From the NCBI RefSeq assembly GCF_964340395.1, contig NC_135553.1:15977501-16041500 (forward strand): 64,000 nucleotides of DNA, written 5' to 3'. This DNA is from Glandiceps talaboti. Taxonomy: Eukaryota > Hemichordata > Enteropneusta > Spengelidae. The notes under the pieces are model-generated. The model was not told where the DNA came from. It saw only the letters and a program-made list of their open reading frames with translations, and did no database searches. The translations under genes were made by a program, and so were the position numbers. Below, in pieces: positions 1 to 39,064 of the stretch (within the stretch, counting starts at the first letter, position 1; every line of letters starts with the position of its first letter).

Positions 1-1340
1 TATTGCTAAATCTAATAAAACCGAGTACAAAAAACGTTGAAATAAGTGATGAACGGGTGTGGCAACCTGTACTACTCACAAAGTGCGACCTGAAGGGACC
101 ATTCAGTAATTACAAGGAGGAGCGCAGGGGAAATCAACCCCAGTCTGTGGCATAAAATGTGACTCTCCCCTTGTCCATATATTGCGCTGAAAGGTCATGT
201 GACCCGCCTTTAATTTCCTTCCTCTATAATATGACCCACCCCATTTCAAATATTTCAATGAAAAACAGTTTTAACATCATCTGAGATGTTATTGTCTGTG
301 TAAGATTGGTAGTCAGGAGGTCCTGGGTTCAAATCCCACTAGAGAAGGACAATTTCAGTAGAAAAGATCCCAACCCATTGATAGTTTTTAAAGTCATTTG
401 TTATTTCCCACTATTACCACCACAGTGGGTTTGTGTTTGTATTAAATCAATGCTTGTGTTTGGATTAGTTGGCTAAGTTGAAGGCTTTAGGAACGCCCAA
501 AGTTGAGATGTGCAAACAAACTGACCACTTCATCATTAAGACCGAGGTCAATATCTCCACTCCACCACATTATCCCCAATGTATTACCACACAGTTCCCC
601 CTTTACTACTTTGACACGTCGATCCGCTCTTCTCCTCACACCACAACTGCATTTCAGTGATATTACTGTAAAAATGGTGGCAGTGGTGGGATATGGTAGC
701 AGTGGGATTTGGAACCGGTAGAAGCAGGTGGGATCATGCCAAAATCACAAAATAATGCACAGTTAGATAAAAAAAAATGAGTCAAAGTAAAATGTGACCC
801 TCCCCCAATTTCCATTTTCTAAAATATGGTCCTCCTCAAGGACCGATTTGTAAAAAATGACCCCCCCCCCATTCCATAAACCCTCCCCTTGTAATACTGA
901 AAGCTCCCTAAATGTTCTTTGTCTTGTGTCACGTCGGAGCGCGGACTTGGAACTGCAGGTAGACCACGTGAAACAAACTGTAGATGAGGTTGACGACTGC
1001 ACACACTGACTGTTACTCCCCATGCAGGACTCTAACAGCATATTACAGCCCAGTTACATATCACTAAACAAATTGTTGAGTGTCCACAACTGGCACTATG
1101 GTCTGTGTTACAGTGCATAGAATGAATTCGTTACCACATTCATTTCCATCACATTTTTTAGCCACCAGGCAAGCCACATTGTTTATGTCATTCAAAAGGT
1201 GTATGTAACCGCCAACTGAGCCATCTCGTAGTCTTAATATGTTAATTTACAAACACATAATTTACTGTTGAAACAATACAATTGACTTGAATTGTTCTGA
1301 TATCCTTTAAAGGTGGATTACCAAATGAACGTAGTCTGTA
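1..1340. other. Non-coding, probably interspersed-repeat DNA
   Basis: Contains C/G-homopolymer-rich blocks (near 175-235 and 790-900, both beginning AAAATGTGAC followed by pyrimidine-rich CTCCCC) that look like parts of a dispersed repeat, plus a tRNA B-box-like GGTTCAAATCCC near 329. Open frames of 60-90 codons have no recognisable similarity. No gene is supported. Confidence 0.4.
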
Positions 1341-1344
1341 ATCC

Positions 1345-1391
1345 ATGGAGGCGTCAATTGCCGAAAAGAGCGTCAATAAAAGGGACGAAAT
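1345..1391 (+). CDS. Possible first coding exon of gene C
   Basis: ATG at 1345 opens MEASIAEKSVNKRDE and meets a GTGAGT donor at 1392. It ends in phase 2, whereas the next recognised exon (2747) needs phase 1, so either an exon between them is missed or this exon is unrelated. Low confidence. Confidence 0.25.
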
Positions 1392-1520
1392 GTGAGTATT
1401 AATTTCTGTTCATTTTTGGCAATATGGACCTATCTTGAAAACAGAACAAAAATACAAATGATTACTAAGCTTATTATGTAGGAGTTTATAAGTAAGTTTC
1501 CTCACCTGATGATATATGTG

Positions 1521-1810
1521 AAAGTGGCCATAAATATGAGGATTGGTAAATTATTTTGGATTTTAAATTTGTAAAACAGTTTTATCGTGGATTCCTAAGT
1601 ACCAAGTCCTTGTTTATAATTCAATAAATGGCACAGGATTTTACACATTACAAAAAAGAAAGCTTTTTGCAATTTATTGAGTTACAAACACAGACTTGTC
1701 TACCTTGTTTCACGATGATTTTTCAAGTAGGACGCCATGCATGATAATATTGTTTTATAAATTAAGAATCCAAAATAAATGACCAATCCTCATCCATATG
1801 GTCACTTTAA
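1521..1810. mobile_element. Fold-back MITE family 1, copy 1
   Basis: Left end AAAGTGGCCATAAATATGAG and right end, read on the other strand, AAAGTGACCATATGGATGAG form terminal inverted repeats of about 60 bp (continuing into TTTTGGAT...AATTTATAAAAC). The interior contains a second inverted pair around CAATAAATTG / CAATTTATTG. It is non-coding and has relatives at 4930, 7013, 15495 and 47730. Confidence 0.7.
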
Positions 1811-1870
1811 CAGGACGAACGATATTTAGAATTGTTGGGGTTGAGTTATGTTGTGACCACTGAATTGTCA

Positions 1871-1875
<5 letters not shown>

Positions 1876-1901
<26 letters not shown>

Positions 1902-1959
1902 CTGTCTGTCTGTGTGTGTGTCTGTGTGTGTGTCTCTGTGTGTGTGTGTGTGTGTATGT

Positions 1960-2012
<53 letters not shown>
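1876..2012. repeat. (TG)n microsatellite
   Basis: Alternating TG with TCTG interruptions, between MITE copy 1 and gene C. Confidence 0.95.
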
Positions 2013-2746
2013 GCTGATACTACACGAGAGTATGATAAGTCTAGATCTTATTTGCACGTATTAACAATATAATCATTACAACGTTGGTTTATTTTACTCG
2101 TGATTCAGTTTTATGTATACATCATGCATTGCATTAAAGCTTTAACATATTTAACGCTGTGTTCTTTGCATGATTACATTATATTATACCATGCTCGAGC
2201 CAAGTTAAAAAAATATGGAATATATACTCTGGTCGTACTACGTCACGATAACCGCGCCTATGTCACGACAAATCGTGTCTACGTCACTGGTTCTGCTGTG
2301 TTCAAAATGTGACTCAAAACGTTCACAATTTCCATTATTTCCCCCAATGTTTCTTTGATATTACTGGTGATGGTATAATTATGTAATTCTCCAATATGTT
2401 TCTTCATTCAGCCGGACAATACTCGTAACCTAAGGGTTGTAACTACTTGTCTAGTGACTCATAGTGATAAAGGCCCCTTAGGTCACTCGTCTTTTCCTTG
2501 GTCAAACGAAGAAAAATATTGTCAAGCTATAGCTTCGTGATTGGTATTTCCATTACGTAAACAAGACACTTTGATTATATCAAATCTAGAACACACTGCT
2601 GTTGATTCCTATTTCCTCTGAATTATGTATGTCTTTTTCTACACTGACGCGAATAAAAAATATGACATCATTTGCAGACTATGCACACGTAAAAGAAATA
2701 TTACAATGCTTGTTTAAATATCAAATTCTCTTTTTATCTCTGCCAG

Positions 2747-5700
2747 ACGAAACAACTACGTTTGGGAAGAAATCGTTTACAGGTAAGTAATAAATCAGTG
2801 TCGAACTTCAAGTCAACTTCAGGTCAATGGTGAATATTTAAAAGAGGAAAATTTGGAAAAGAACAAACCAAATTTTTTTTATCATACCATCAACATTAAT
2901 AGTCTGACCGAATCAACTACTAACTGACGGTATTAATGAGGCCAAAACATAGAAAGTTCCTTATCCACTCATTTGGAAATTCATATAATCTGTCACCTAT
3001 CCGTTTGTTCGTTCGTACGTCCGTTCGTCCGACCGTCTGTTTATTGGTCTCTTTACGTTTGCATGTTATATATCCCCTCTCCGTTTCCTCACCCATCTAC
3101 TTGCTACTTATCTACATACTTGCCTACATGCCTGCTAATTTTTACTTACTTATTATTTGTGATACCAAACCATAATATCAATAGTTCTGGCGGTCATTTG
3201 AATAAGGTCTAGGTAAGTAGGTAGGTAGGTTATAAAATATATTAAAGGGCTATATATTTCCTTGGGTTTTGTTTCAGTGCATTATGCCGAGCCCATAGTA
3301 TCAATTCTAGGACATTCAGTACCACGCTCAAAGTTGAGAAACGACGAAAAGCAAATAGCAGTGACGAGTGTGAAACGTAAGTATTTTTCAATTGTTATAA
3401 TGAAACGAGATGCCAAACGTACAATTTCAGGAATCTCGTCTACGCAGATGCCCTTTTCTATGTGTGGATACTGATTCAATAGGATATAAGTGTAATGGTA
3501 TTTCAGTTTTATAAGTTATCGCATATCGCAATTGTGTCCATACTTTGAACTTAATCCAATCTCGAAACTTTACTTGTGACACACTATATACAGTGGAGTG
3601 TGTGTTTGTCTTTGTAGGGAAACGTTCTTCTCGTACGACACCAAGTTTGCAAACAGTTACAGGACATCCCAAGAGATCTTCTCATACAACACTTCAAGAG
3701 GTTATAAAACTTCCCAAGGTTGTTCCTTCACCTGCAGGTATGTATTGAAACGGTATTATAAATACATAGAGAGTTTACGCTGTATTAGTGGTGTCATTGT
3801 TTGCTTAGACTATTAGTGAAAAGGGTGATGTGTGTGAGGTGTCAATTAGCATAAAGTGGCCATATTGATGAGGATTTTGTATTTATTTAAGCAATAACCC
3901 CCGCCGAAGGCGGGTATACACGAGATTTTGGTACAATTCGCGACATATAGCACGAGCCGAATGGCGAGTGCTATATGGAGCGAATTGTAAAAAATTCGAG
4001 TGTATACCCGCCTTCGGCGGGAGTTATTGCTATTCTATTATATCAAAATATGTGTCTATTTCTTCTAAATGTGATTCTGTGGTTATTTATATGCCTGAAA
4101 AGGCGAATTCGCACGTACAGAAAAAGATCGTCGGTAATAGATCGTCGGGAACGAGCATATTTTGATGAGTGGATACGTTCATGTAGCCCCCCCCCCCCCC
4201 CACACACACACTGCATGAACACAAACCATACATTGCATTGCAATGCATTGCATTGCATTGCATACTTTATTTACATCATATAATGCATAACGAAAACGCG
4301 TGGAAAACTAGCAACAAAGAAAACGGGGCAAGAGGTCAAAGAAAGTAACAATTTTGTTTACATAAGAATACAATCTTGTACACTGCTAAAAATAGATGTC
4401 TCAGCGTTGAATCAGTTGAATAGGAGAAAGCGCGAGACAGTTAATCAGAGACGCAACGTCACACAGTCTACTTTAATTTAATGGATAACAAATTGAACAT
4501 TGACCGAACCTGAAAATGTACAGTTTTGAAATAATCCTGACGCACTTGACTGATGGTTAAAAGTTAAATTGGTGTTGCTTGATTCAACGCGTAACGAGAG
4601 TAGGACGCTGAGACGGCTCGTTGCATGGGGGAACTTGTACCTTATCAGTGATGTTGAAGCCACTGATCGATCGTTGCTTTCGATCGCAAGGTCATCAGTG
4701 GAATTATTTGGACTACTGTAACCCAAACTATTGTACAGGATACCTGACACACATCTTTACTCTGGGGAAGTGTTAACTTATTGGCATAAGAACGATCACA
4801 TTCAGCTTGTATGTACTATTCATATGCTAGTTTAGGGGCCCATTTTACCACTGCCAGCCGTGGTAAAATGGGATTTTACCACAGTTATTATCCAATCAGA
4901 ATGGCGCATAGTAGCATGATATAATATAATTTGGAATATCTAATATAATATAAAACAATTTTATCATGGCTTCCTACTTAAAAAGTCAATGTGAAACTCA
5001 ATACACTGCAAAAACTTTAAAATGAGTTTGTTATTCTACGTACAATAACAAAGACTTTGCATATTTATTAATATTTTGCCATTTATTGAGTTGCAAACAA
5101 GGACTTGGCATATGTTGTTTCACATTGACTGTTCAAGTAGGAAGCCATGATATTATTGTTTTATAAATTAAAAAATATCCAAAATAAAAGTCCAATCTTC
5201 ATCGATATGGCGACTTTAAAGTAATAATATTGATTATTGATAATTGACTGTACAGACACGAATGTCTGTAGCGTGTGTGTTATACCACTGTCACAATTTA
5301 TCACCAAACAGAGCAACTCAGTTATACATGTTTCCTCTTTCCTGACTTTTTTAGTCATGTCGCACAACTTCGCATTTTTGCAGTACCATCCGGCATTCCA
5401 AAAACGAAGTCAAAGTCAAACACGAGTAACTGGACACACCAGATTCTCAGAAGAGAAGCCAATAATGAGAATTAAATGTACATGTAAGGACAGTAATCTT
5501 TCTTCTTTGTTGAGAAAACAGTACCTCAAAAATGCATGCTATGACCATATACATCCATGGTTTGACAGACTAGATGAAATATTTTCTTTACATGGTTTAA
5601 AGAAAGGAATCATACAGTCCCATTATATGTCTATATGATATCCTGTCTTTGGATGTTTAAGCAATATTCTATTGACAGATTATGTAATATCTCAACCAAC

Positions 5701-5827
5701 TTAAGGAAGTCTATCCGTTTGAGATAATATATAACACGATGAAGAGAATTAAATGGCTACGTTTGTGGAGGTAGTTGTAGTTGTAATAGTAAAAATGATG
5801 ATGATAATGATGAAGTAATGATGGTGA

Positions 5828-5888
<61 letters not shown>

Positions 5889-6784
5889 GATAGTGGTGAT
5901 GATGATGGTGGTGATGGTGATGGTGGTGGTGATGGTTGTGGTGGTGGTGATGATGATGATGGTGGTGGTGGTGATGATGGTGGTGGTGATGATGATGATG
6001 ATGGTGGTGATGGTTGTGGTGGTGATGATGGTGATGGTGGTGGTGGTGGTGGTGGTGGTGATGATGATGATGGTGGTTGTGGTGGTGGTGGTGGTGGTGG
6101 TGGTGGTGATGATGATGATGGTGATGGTTGTGGTGGTGATGATGATGATGGTGGTGATGGTGGTGGTGGTACCGTTGATGATCGTGGTGGTGGTACCGGT
6201 GATGATGATGATGACGACGACATAGACAAAGACGATTACAAGAATGGTTCTTTTTGAATAATCAAAACTTTATGTAAGCCATGAATCAGTATATCATTAT
6301 TTTTTTGTGCATGCTGATTGAACAATATTAATTTAGAACATTTCCTTTAGGTGCAAGTTCGAATTTCTCACCTAGACCACCTAGACTTTCTGCCCACATG
6401 GATTCGTGTGATCTGAAAGCAATACCAGGTAAGATAATTGCATTCATAAAATCAACAAAACAAATCCATATTCACATTCTAAATTGTTGTCAGTTTATCA
6501 AGACGGTCTGGCTCATACATGCTGATGAAGGAACTTGGGCCGGGTTATATAAATGTTAAACGTCCATATTTGACATAGTCAAAACACCACATGTTTAGCT
6601 TGAATTTACCTTGAAAAGATTCCCATCACATTGCCACTTAATTTATTTTTTCATCTCCCTACTAGGTGACAAATTTGGCTACAACTTCTTATTCAGGCAG
6701 CTAGACAACCGTCACCGTTTCAGCGCACGGTCAGTGTCAGTTGTGAGAGAACGCATCAAGCTGGATGCTCACGACGAAAAGTAA
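2747..6784 (+). CDS. Gene C: 3' exons of a plus-strand gene of unknown function
   Basis: Six exons join in one frame, all phase 1 to phase 1: 2747-2782 (ETTTFGKKSFTG), 3278-3376 (HYAEPIVSILGHSVPRSKLR), 3618-3737 (KRSSRTTPSLQTVTGHPKRS, ending PKVVPSPA), 5384-5425 (VPSGIPKTKSKSNTS), 6351-6428 (ASSNFSPRPPRLSAHMDSCD) and 6666-6784 (DKFGYNFLFRQLDNRHRFSA, ending KLDAHDEK-stop). Each has a good AG acceptor and GT donor (GTAAGT, GTAAGT, GTATGT, GTAACT, GTAAGA). The peptide is basic, Ser/Thr/Pro-rich and probably disordered, with a more ordered last exon. I do not recognise the family. It converges tail-to-tail with gene A. The 5' end is not secured. Confidence 0.55.
3890..4031. repeat. Near-perfect 140-bp palindrome
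   Basis: Arms read AGCAATAACCCCCGCCGAAG and, inverted, AGCAATAACTCCCGCCGAAG, continuing GCGGGTATACACGAG...ACAATTCGC, with a small loop around CGAGCCGAATGGCGAG. It follows directly a 37-bp left end of MITE family 1 (3853-3889). Confidence 0.75.
4190..4262. repeat. C run, (CA)n and (ATTGC)n
   Basis: A poly(C) run, short CA tract, then pentanucleotide CATTG copies in a gene C intron. Confidence 0.85.
4836..4872. repeat. Short palindrome
   Basis: CCCATTTTACCAC and its inverse GTGGTAAAATGGG flank an 8-bp loop TGCCAGCC; a third partial copy (ATTTTACCACAG) follows. The hairpin is shorter but similar in style to the larger palindromes. Confidence 0.6.
4930..5220. mobile_element. Fold-back MITE family 1, damaged left end
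   Basis: Shares the interior (ATCATGGCTTCCTAC, CAATTTATTGAGTTG-type segments) and right inverted end (CATCGATATGGCGACTTTAA) with the other family members. The outer part of the left end is replaced by AT-rich sequence. Confidence 0.6.
5790..6216. repeat. (GAT/GGT)n trinucleotide array in gene C intron
   Basis: About 430 bp of GATGATGGTGGT-type repeats. The long open frames on both strands here are artefacts of the repeat. Confidence 0.95.
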
Positions 6785-7012
6785 AGCATGTAAATTTGAC
6801 AGGGTGACGCATTTGTGTACAAAATTACCATAATGCTGAAGGTTACCATTACTGGAGATGTAATATATTTTGATTTGGCATCTCACCGATCGAGCACGTG
6901 AACAAGCACGTGGTGTGTACTTTTCTTTATGTCAACTTCTTTGTAAATGAGTGAAATTCAATCGTTGGTTTCTCTGTTACATCCTAGTAAAATTAGTTTT
7001 AAAAAAAATATT

Positions 7013-7353
7013 AAAGTGGCCATATGGATGAGGATTTGGTATTTATTTTGGATTTATGTAATTCATAAAACTATTTTATCATGACTTCCTTCTTGAAAAA
7101 TCAACGTGAAACTATATATACCAAGTCTGTGTTTGTAACTCAATACAGTGCAAAAAAAAGCAAAAAAGTATAACAAGTTTGCTATTGTACGTACAATAGC
7201 ACAATTATTCAATCTTGCGCAATTTATTGAGTTACAAACAAGGACTTGGCATATGTTGTTTCACTTTGAATTCTCAAGTAGGAAACCATGATAAAATTGT
7301 TTTATTAATTAAAAATCCAAAGTGAATACAAATCATCCACATTGCCACTTTAA
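7013..7353. mobile_element. Fold-back MITE family 1, most complete copy
   Basis: Starts AAAGTGGCCATATGGATGAG and ends CATCCACATTGCCACTTT, inverted repeats of about 60-70 bp flanked by TA-rich sequence (ATT / AAA). It lies between gene C and gene A and may overlap the gene C 3' UTR. Confidence 0.75.
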
Positions 7354-8629
7354 AATAACCATGAAGACCTATTAATCGAGAATATTATGTTTTAACTGGA
7401 CATATTCATGTAAGAAGAGTGTTAGCGTCATTTGTTCTTTTCTTGAATTTAAAATCTTACAAGTATAGCTTTTATGTTGTAGAATATTAAAAAACCATGA
7501 ACGTGTTTGACTCAAGTCTGTGCGCTTTCTTCTTGCATTACATGTACATCATCGTTAAACATTTTTGAAAGTTACGAATGCGACTCAAAATGGACACTTA
7601 GATGAGAAAGATTTAATCACTACGTCTTAGGGGTGTGAAGTTGGTACTGATTAAAATATCAAAATGTGTTTTCTCATATAAAGGTATATATCAAGATATG
7701 TGTCAATTTAACAAGACATATAAGCTTACTCCTGGTTGGAGAGAAATTGTAATTTGGATCTTCATATTAAAGCTGAACATTATTAGCAAAATGTATTTTT
7801 TTCTGTTGTTTGCATTTATATGTAATGCCCCTTTCCACACTAAGAAATAACATTCCATGAAAGCAACATATTTAATGTTGTCGATACCAAAGCGACCATT
7901 GATTTAGGGGTGAGATCATTAGTTTAATGTTGGATAAATTCATTTGAGATTTAAGGCCTCAGATTCCCAACCCCCATCTATAACTTAATTGACTAATGTT
8001 GAAATTGGTATTTATTTTCAGACAGCACAATCAAGTTCAATCAGTATGTTGTAGTATTTAGTGCTATGATGAATAATAATAAGCAAGTATGTAGTGAGAA
8101 AATTGATCTTTTATTGACAATTTAATTTTATGAATTCAGTGCATTTGCTATTTTAGCGACAATTCTCACATTTCTCGACTAGAAATATATGCGTACACAC
8201 AGATTCCATAAAAAGTAAAATCAATTTGTCGGATGAGAACTAAAAATGGTTCAAAATCCTCCACCTCAAAATGAAAGAATTTCGTTTTTTATCCTACATT
8301 GAAGTATTGATCTCGTCCCTTAATTTACGTTAAGAATAAGATTGGATAGGACTGACGGACAATCTTATCCGGGAACTATAACCCATACATCAAACGTTTA
8401 ATTAGTACCTGGAATGTTCGGTCAAGGGGCCAATCTGTCGATCAAAACTTGACTCGGGCGGTCGAATATGTTAGATACTAATTTGCCACTGAATTTGTTA
8501 CAGGTAACCTGTGATGTAATGTAGGATGGAATCAAGTCTGTGACATTACATTACAGAAAATGTAGCACACAACATAACTAAGGGTAAATCAGAAAGACTA
8601 CAGCACTTAAATGGTTCGATTTATAATTA

Positions 8630-8635
8630 TTTATT
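8630..8635 (-). promoter_or_regulatory. Candidate poly(A) signal of gene A
   Basis: AATAAA on the minus strand, about 690 bp after the gene A stop. The same hexamer and flanks are conserved at 41608-41613 after gene B, giving both genes a 3' UTR of about 0.7 kb. Other AATAAA-like sites exist nearby, so this is a best guess. Confidence 0.4.
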
Positions 8636-9323
8636 ACAGACAAACATATGTGACGCCAGAATATTACTCATTCGGTGTCCAGTCTCATTATCTGTCTTTA
8701 ATGTAAATTTGGCATATGCAATGATTGAAATATTATTCTGTATGGCACAAGGGTAATTATTTACAATATACACAATAAAATACAATGTAAGAACATTTGG
8801 CTTTACGGAATTACACACTCAGTATAAATCAGAAAATGAATCAGCATCTGGTCATTTTTCACACTTTAGATTTGTTATATTAGACTAAGGAATACAATAT
8901 ACTCTCTATTCTAGCTATTTTAAGATTACGTAATGTTATTCACAGCAAACAAGCAAAAACAACCATGCAAGATAAAGACACACGTGGAGCAGTAATGATA
9001 AGGGGGATTAAACCATCCTCTTAAATATACATATTTTAAGGTATGCTTTGACATAAAATCGCGAATTAGCCTATGTGATATTTTAACAACCTTTCATTTC
9101 TGTTTGTTTAGTTTCACCTTACAATCAATACAAGTGCAAAGTGTTGTTAAGGTAACGTCAATAATATCAAAATTAACGTTCTCCAACGTCATTGTAAAGA
9201 TCATGTTTTAATGTTGTATCAGTGATAAAAAGGGTTATATACAATATTATCATATTACGGTTACATCATTTTGCTTCATTATTAGGCAAATGACGACTCA
9301 TTTAGAAAACAGAAATACATATC

Positions 9324-37012
<27,689 letters not shown>

Positions 37013-37068
37013 CGTTCGTTGAAACTTAAAACTAGTAAGAAATGAGGCGTACTGTCATGATCACAGTA

Positions 37069-37082
37069 CTGTATTTATGCGT
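37069..37082 (-). promoter_or_regulatory. TATA-like motif upstream of gene A
   Basis: On the minus strand GCATAAATAC lies about 60-70 bp 5' of the gene A start codon, followed by TGATCATGA, a bZIP-like palindrome. Position and composition fit a core promoter, but no transcript start can be read from sequence. Confidence 0.3.
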
Positions 37083-37287
37083 CTAAGAGGAACAATCTGA
37101 AAAAAATCGAAATACTCTTGTTGATGAGCTGGTCAATCATCTGTTAGATAGGTTAATCTGTTGTCATGATTTACACGATTGTAATTTATGCGGAGGGTGT
37201 TATCGCAACCGGTGATACACCGCCTACACCATGGCAACGAATGATTGTAGAAGATACTGTAACAGATTATTTGTAGAACTAAGGGAG

Positions 37288-37970
37288 TCGTCATTATTTA
37301 CGACCGGGGGGTTGGTCGGAGGAATTTAGGGGTGTCACTCAAAAACTGGGGAGTGAATGGAGGGGGGGGGGTACCCAAAAATTAGGAAGTGAAAGGGGGG
37401 GGGGGCTACTCAACATTTTACATGTTAAAATAGCACCAGAAAGCATTCTTTTAGTCCTTGATATTCACAAATCTCCCGTACCTATCCATCCCAATTGGCT
37501 CTCTCAAACTTTGATTCAACTAATACCACCTAATTTCTCATGTTACCTATGGTACTACTTTGGGAATAAGCTGCATTCATTGTTACCCCTTCCTCTTGAA
37601 ATATGCTACATCCATAACGTTATAAGGAAATTCAAATTCAAAATAAAAAGTTTGATGATGTATGTATGTATGTATGTATGTATGTATGTATGTATGTATG
37701 TATGTATGTATGTATGTATGTATGTATGTATGTGCGTACGTACGTACGTACGTATGTACGTACGTATGTATGCATATGTATACATGTGTGTGAGTGTGTG
37801 TGCATGTGGGGCGGGGTGGGGGGGTGGGGTTATGAAAAAAGATTGTGCCAAGGAGGGGGGGGGGGTTACGAAAAAATTTAAAGCCAGGTAGGGGGGTCAC
37901 TCAAAACTAAAATTTTGTGGATTTTCGAAGCAATTCCTCCGACCCCCCCCCCCGGTCGTAAATAATGACG
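37288..37970. mobile_element. TIR element of about 680 bp upstream of gene A
   Basis: The left end CGTCATTATTTACGACCGGG is repeated inverted at the right end, each followed by TGGTCGGAGGAATT. Inside, GGGGTCACTCAAAACT-like motifs recur in both halves, and the middle holds a (ATGT)n(ACGT)n microsatellite at about 37660-37780. No transposase is seen, so it is non-autonomous. It sits only about 275 bp upstream of the gene A start. Confidence 0.7.
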
Positions 37971-38395
37971 GCTACCTAATGTATAGGTAGATAGAGTGTA
38001 GGGGTGAATGGTTGTAGACCTTATCGCTGAAACGAGTGGATTCCTACAGTTTAGATAGGCAGACAGAAAACTTGATACGACAGGGGCAGAGATATAGCGA
38101 ACAGGGACAGACTGACAGTGACAGACAGAGTGACAGACAGAAGAAGAGATAAAGTGTATGTATCAAATGTGCTATATTGTATATTTCGAAGTGAAATATT
38201 TTTTCTGAATATTTGGCATTGTTTTTTTTTCTATGTATATGGTCAGCAATAGAAGACTTTTTCTGAAATTGTGTCATTTTCACAGACATGTAAGTGTTGC
38301 TTGGTAACCAAACACTGTGCAACTTGTTTGCAGTACATAAGTGGACAATAAGACAATATTCAAAATTATATTATTGTGTTTATTTATTTATTTTT

Positions 38396-38478
38396 CATTC
38401 ATTCATTCATTCATTCATTCATTCATTCATTCATTCATTCATTCATTCATTCATTCATTCATTCATTCATTCATTCAT

Positions 38479-38521
<43 letters not shown>

Positions 38522-38523
38522 TG
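38396..38523. repeat. (ATTC)n then (ATTT)n microsatellite
   Basis: About 20 ATTC followed by 11 ATTT units in the region between genes B and A. Confidence 0.95.
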
Positions 38524-38988
38524 TATAAATTATCCAATAGCCATTGCCCAATAACAGGAAGAAGGTTCGGTGTTAGTGCAGTAGGAAACCGGAGTATCCA
38601 GAGTAAACCTTCGTTGTTCGGTCGAGTCAAAACAGCGACAGTCTTCTAACCTACAGCGTAGTAAATTTGATCAAACCCACTGTGACAATATGCAAGTGGT
38701 TTAACCACTCGGCAATCGACATTCCAAATATGTTCGCTGGACTCAGTTAAAGTCCTCCATTGTTTAGTTTTATCAGTTGTTGCAGGAGGCCTGGATGATG
38801 TCTAGTCATTAGCAGGTCACAGGTCGTCCGTCAGTAACCTGGTAACCGTATGTGTTGTAGTATACATCCAGTCGAAAAGGTGAAGATGTACTTTGAACTT
38901 AATATTGACATACTTTTAGGACTGTGTGTAATAAGAATGCAACATTCTTGGCAAATACAATACTCAATAAAATGAACATAACCAATGT

Positions 38989-39064
38989 AGCTCTGGATTT
39001 ATCATACGCTATGGGGTTTCGACAAGACGTGTCGAAACCCCGTAGCGTATAAATCCAGAGCTAT
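38989..39064. repeat. Palindrome flanked by 12-bp direct repeats
   Basis: Arms TAGCTCTGGATTTATCATAC / TAGCTCTGGATTTATACGCT-type continue through GGGGTTTCGACA to a 4-base centre. The palindrome is bounded by ATAACCAATGTA on both sides, like a target-site duplication. Confidence 0.7.

Noticed and set aside
299-350. tRNA gene
   Set aside because: Only a B-box-like GGTTCAAATCCC is present; no A box at proper distance and no acceptor stem.
3278-3816. Alternative reading frame through the second and third gene C exons (ending KTSQGCSFTC)
   Set aside because: It is open there but meets a stop at the start of the 6351 exon, whereas the phase-1 frame is open to a natural stop.
5711-6229. 172-codon Ser/Pro-rich frame and its antisense Met/Val frame
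   Set aside because: Product of the GAT/GGT trinucleotide array within a gene C intron.
38690-38722. tRNA-Leu/Ser-like A box on the minus strand (GCCGAGTGGTTAA)
   Set aside because: No matching B box or cloverleaf could be found downstream.
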